From the NCBI GenBank assembly GCA_965227945.1, contig CBDDGQ010000006.1, positions 3,472,001 through 3,536,000 of the forward strand: 64,000 bases of DNA. Direction: 5' to 3'. The translations under genes were made by a program, and so were the position numbers. Numbering within the stretch: position 1 is the first letter of the stretch; each line of letters opens with the position of its first letter. Source of the stretch: Azorhizobium sp965227945 (GTDB lineage: Bacteria > Pseudomonadota > Alphaproteobacteria > Rhizobiales > Xanthobacteraceae). Below, piece after piece: positions 62,297 to 64,000 of this stretch. The notes under the pieces were generated by a model that saw only the letters and a program-made list of their open reading frames with translations, searched no databases and was not told the origin of the DNA.

Positions 62297-63358
62297 TCAA
62301 AGCCCCAGCATGCGCCGGTTGGCCGCCTGATCCGTCCCGGCATCGGCAAAGTCATCAAAAGCCTTCTCCGTCACACGAATGATGTGGGCCTTGACGAACT
62401 CCGCGCCTTCGCGCGCGCCGTCCTCCGGGTGCTTTAGCGCACATTCCCATTCCACCACCGCCCAGCCGGCGAAATCATTGGCCGCCATCTTGGAGAAGAC
62501 GGCACCGAAATCGACCTGGCCGTCGCCGAGCGAACGGAAGCGGCCGGCGCGGTTCACCCAGCTCTGGTAGCCGCCGTAGACGCCTTGCCGGCCCGTCGGG
62601 TTGAACTCGGCATCCTTCACATGGAACATGCGGATGCGATCCTTGTAGATGTCGATATTGTCGAGATAATCGAGGCACTGCAGCACATAGTGCGAGGGGT
62701 CGTAGAGCATGCAGGCACGGGCATGGTTGCCGGTGCGCTCCAGGAACATCTCGTAGGTGATGCCGTCATGCAGGTCCTCACCGGGATGGATTTCGTAGCA
62801 GACGTCGACGCCATTTTCCTCTGCATGGTCGAGGATCGGCTTCCAGCGCTTCGCCAGTTCGTCGAAGGCCGTCTCGACGAGGCCGGCCGGCCGTTGCGGC
62901 CAAGGATAGACGAAGGGCCACGCGAGCGCGCCGGAAAAGCTGGCCATGGCATCAAGGCCAAGGTGCCGCGAAGCCGTCAGCGCCATCTTCACCTGCTCAA
63001 CCGCCCATTCCTGCCGCGCCTTCGGATTGCCGCGCACCTCCGGCACCGCGAACCCGTCGAAGGCCTCGTCATAGGCTGGATGCACGGCGACCAGCTGGCC
63101 CTGGAGGTGGGTGGAAAGCTCGGTGACCTCGACGCCGTTCTCACGCGCCCTGCCGGCGAAGTCGTCGCAATAGGCCTTGGATTCGGCGGCCTTCCTGAGA
63201 TCGATCAGGCGAGCGTCCCAACTCGGGACCTGCACGCCCCTGTAACCGATATCGGCGGCCCATTTGGTGATGGAATCCCAGGAGTTGAACGGCGCGGCGT
63301 CACCGGCGAACTGGGCGAGAAACAGGGCCGGGCCCTTGATCGTCTTCATCTGTGGCAT
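62297..63358 (-). CDS. Sugar phosphate isomerase/epimerase family (xylose-isomerase-like barrel)
   Basis: 353 aa. TIM-barrel pattern: IGYRGVQVPSWDARLIDL, VTELSTHLQGQLVAVHPAYDEAF, VDVCYEIHPGEDLHDG (metal-binding Glu and His), CMLYDPSHYVLQCLDYLDNI, RMFHVKDAEFNPTG (His/Lys) and WAVVEWECALKHPEDG. Divalent-metal isomerase or epimerase for a free sugar or inositol derivative. It lies upstream of the dehydrogenase and downstream of the binding protein. Confidence 0.88.
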   Translation of the reverse strand: MPQMKTIKGPALFLAQFAGDAAPFNSWDSITKWAADIGYRGVQVPSWDARLIDLRKAAESKAYCDDFAGRARENGVEVTELSTHLQGQLVAVHPAYDEAFDGFAVPEVRGNPKARQEWAVEQVKMALTASRHLGLDAMASFSGALAWPFVYPWPQRPAGLVETAFDELAKRWKPILDHAEENGVDVCYEIHPGEDLHDGITYEMFLERTGNHARACMLYDPSHYVLQCLDYLDNIDIYKDRIRMFHVKDAEFNPTGRQGVYGGYQSWVNRAGRFRSLGDGQVDFGAVFSKMAANDFAGWAVVEWECALKHPEDGAREGAEFVKAHIIRVTEKAFDDFADAGTDQAANRRMLGL

Positions 63359-63405
63359 CCTCCCATGGACCGGGCCGTTTCCTGTGGCCGGCCAACGATA
63401 TTTTT

Positions 63406-63421
63406 TGCGGTACGTACCGCA
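63406..63421. promoter_or_regulatory. LacI-family-type palindromic operator
   Basis: TGCGGTACGTACCGCA is a perfect 16-bp palindrome, 48 bp before the isomerase start and downstream of the binding-protein gene. It has the form of a LacI/GalR operator and could give the isomerase-dehydrogenase pair their own regulated promoter. Confidence 0.55.
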
Positions 63422-63536
63422 GCGCGTTGAAAGCTATCGGCGTTTGGCGGGGTGGGCAATGCCGAATCGCAAGGCTGGCGCCCTTCTCCTCCGCCATGGC
63501 CGGGCCTGACCCGAGGATGACGCGAGCGCAGCGTAA

Positions 63537-63563
63537 CCGCCCGGGCCATCATGTCCCGGGCGG
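63537..63563 (-). terminator. Hairpin after the binding-protein gene
   Basis: CCGCCCGGG (63537-63545) and CCCGGGCGG (63555-63563) form a perfect 9-bp stem with a 9-base loop, 16 bp downstream of the binding-protein stop. There is no long T-run on the minus strand, so it may instead shield the mRNA end and set the high binding-protein to enzyme ratio. Confidence 0.55.
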
Positions 63564-63578
63564 CATGTCTTTGTCAGA

Positions 63579-64000
63579 TCAGAAAGGGGAATCCGGGAAG
63601 TAGAAGTCCTTCGCGTTGTCCTTCGTCACCAGCGTCGCGTCGATCGTGTAGACGCCGCGGACCGGAACCTGGCCGTAGAAGTTGGCGACGGTCATTTCGA
63701 GCGCGGTGCCCACCATTGCCGGCGGATAGAGCACATCGACCGGGATCATCTTGTCGCCGTCCATGACCTTCTTGATCATGTCCTTCGAACCGGCGCCCGC
63801 CACGACATACTGGATATCCGTGCGGCCGGCCTGCTCGATGGCCTGCAGGACGCCGACGGCCATGTCGTCGTCCTGGCACCACACGACGTCGATCTTCTGG
63901 TACTTGGTAAGGTAGTCCTGCATGACCTTGAAGGCATCATCGCGGTTCCAGTTGCCGTACTGGCGATCGAGAACCTTCACGCCGGAGCCTTCGATACCCT
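63579..64000 (-). CDS. Sugar ABC substrate-binding protein, C-terminal part (5' end outside window)
   Basis: About 140 codons, open to the window edge. DRQYGNWNRDDAFKVMQDYLTKYQKIDVVWCQDDDMAVGVLQAIEQAG is the standard C-terminal lobe of the type I (RbsB-like, Peripla_BP_4) sugar-binding fold, then VVAGAGSKDMIKKVMDGDKMIPV and the ending TLVTKDNAKDFYFPDSPF. Periplasmic receptor of a CUT2-type sugar importer. The permease and ATPase genes would lie beyond the window or elsewhere. Confidence 0.9.
   Translation of the reverse strand, partial: GIEGSGVKVLDRQYGNWNRDDAFKVMQDYLTKYQKIDVVWCQDDDMAVGVLQAIEQAGRTDIQYVVAGAGSKDMIKKVMDGDKMIPVDVLYPPAMVGTALEMTVANFYGQVPVRGVYTIDATLVTKDNAKDFYFPDSPF

Noticed and set aside
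1..64000. tRNA, rRNA, replication origin or att sites
   Set aside because: No clear tRNA cloverleaf, rRNA stretch, DnaA-box cluster or integrase with duplicated ends was seen.

Overview
The window looks like two different alphaproteobacterial genomes joined end to end. Bases 1 to about 18,323 are very GC-rich and resemble a Xanthobacter/Azorhizobium-type chromosome. From about 18,323 to 64,000 the composition is more moderate by eye. The gene content there (imuA-imuB-dnaE2, an ornithine/lysine decarboxylase with a long leader, RIME-like palindromes, many sugar and polyamine-type ABC transporters) resembles Rhizobiaceae such as Shinella, Ensifer or Rhizobium. The taxonomy is inferred from family knowledge, not searched. 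The seam cuts two genes at once: a plus-strand Liv-type binding protein loses its C-terminal two thirds, and a minus-strand sugar ATPase loses everything after its ABC signature. A chimeric assembly is the simplest reading; a real rearrangement is possible.

Left part: the 3' end of a giant Gly-rich autotransporter with an ordered 960-bp higher-order repeat; a TIGR03032-family protein; a flavin monooxygenase; cardiolipin synthase; a small membrane protein; an SDR divergent from a LysR regulator; then a plus-strand cluster of 3-hydroxyisobutyrate dehydrogenase-like enzyme, MmgE/PrpD protein and a branched-chain-type ABC importer (LivH, a LivM-LivG fusion, LivF, truncated binding protein). The cluster looks like uptake and catabolism of one organic acid.

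Right part, 18.3-26.1 kb: a sugar ABC operon (ATPase fragment, DUF5107 protein, two permeases, binding protein broken by several frameshifts) divergent from a CocE-type hydrolase that also carries a frameshift; a HexR/RpiR-like operator lies between them. 26.2-34.6 kb: the SOS mutagenesis cassette imuA-imuB-dnaE2 with a perfect LexA box, two DUF883-type small proteins facing each other across a terminator, a GlxA-type regulator and an EamA exporter. 34.8-44.6 kb: a MocR regulator, a polyamine-type ABC importer, an SDR, a GntR/FCD regulator and a kinase-aminotransferase fusion, with near-identical 15-bp operators in front of the SDR and in the GntR/fusion intergenic region.

44.7-46.1 kb is a scar: one type I-C-like CRISPR repeat, an intact IS630-type insertion sequence with TA duplication and a -1 frameshift signal, and the last 46 codons of a LysE-type exporter. 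46.1-56.2 kb carries ompW, two GNAT acetyltransferases, ornithine decarboxylase with its leader RNA, a LysR regulator, a DUF1007/NicO metal exporter pair, a TerB-like protein, KDPG aldolase, a CYTH triphosphatase and the tRNA hydroxylase TrhO. 56.2-64 kb holds two c-di-GMP proteins (GGDEF-EAL and HD-GYP), a GH1 beta-glucosidase with a LacI-type operator, and the distal end of a sugar operon (dehydrogenase, isomerase, periplasmic binding protein). No tRNA or rRNA gene was seen.
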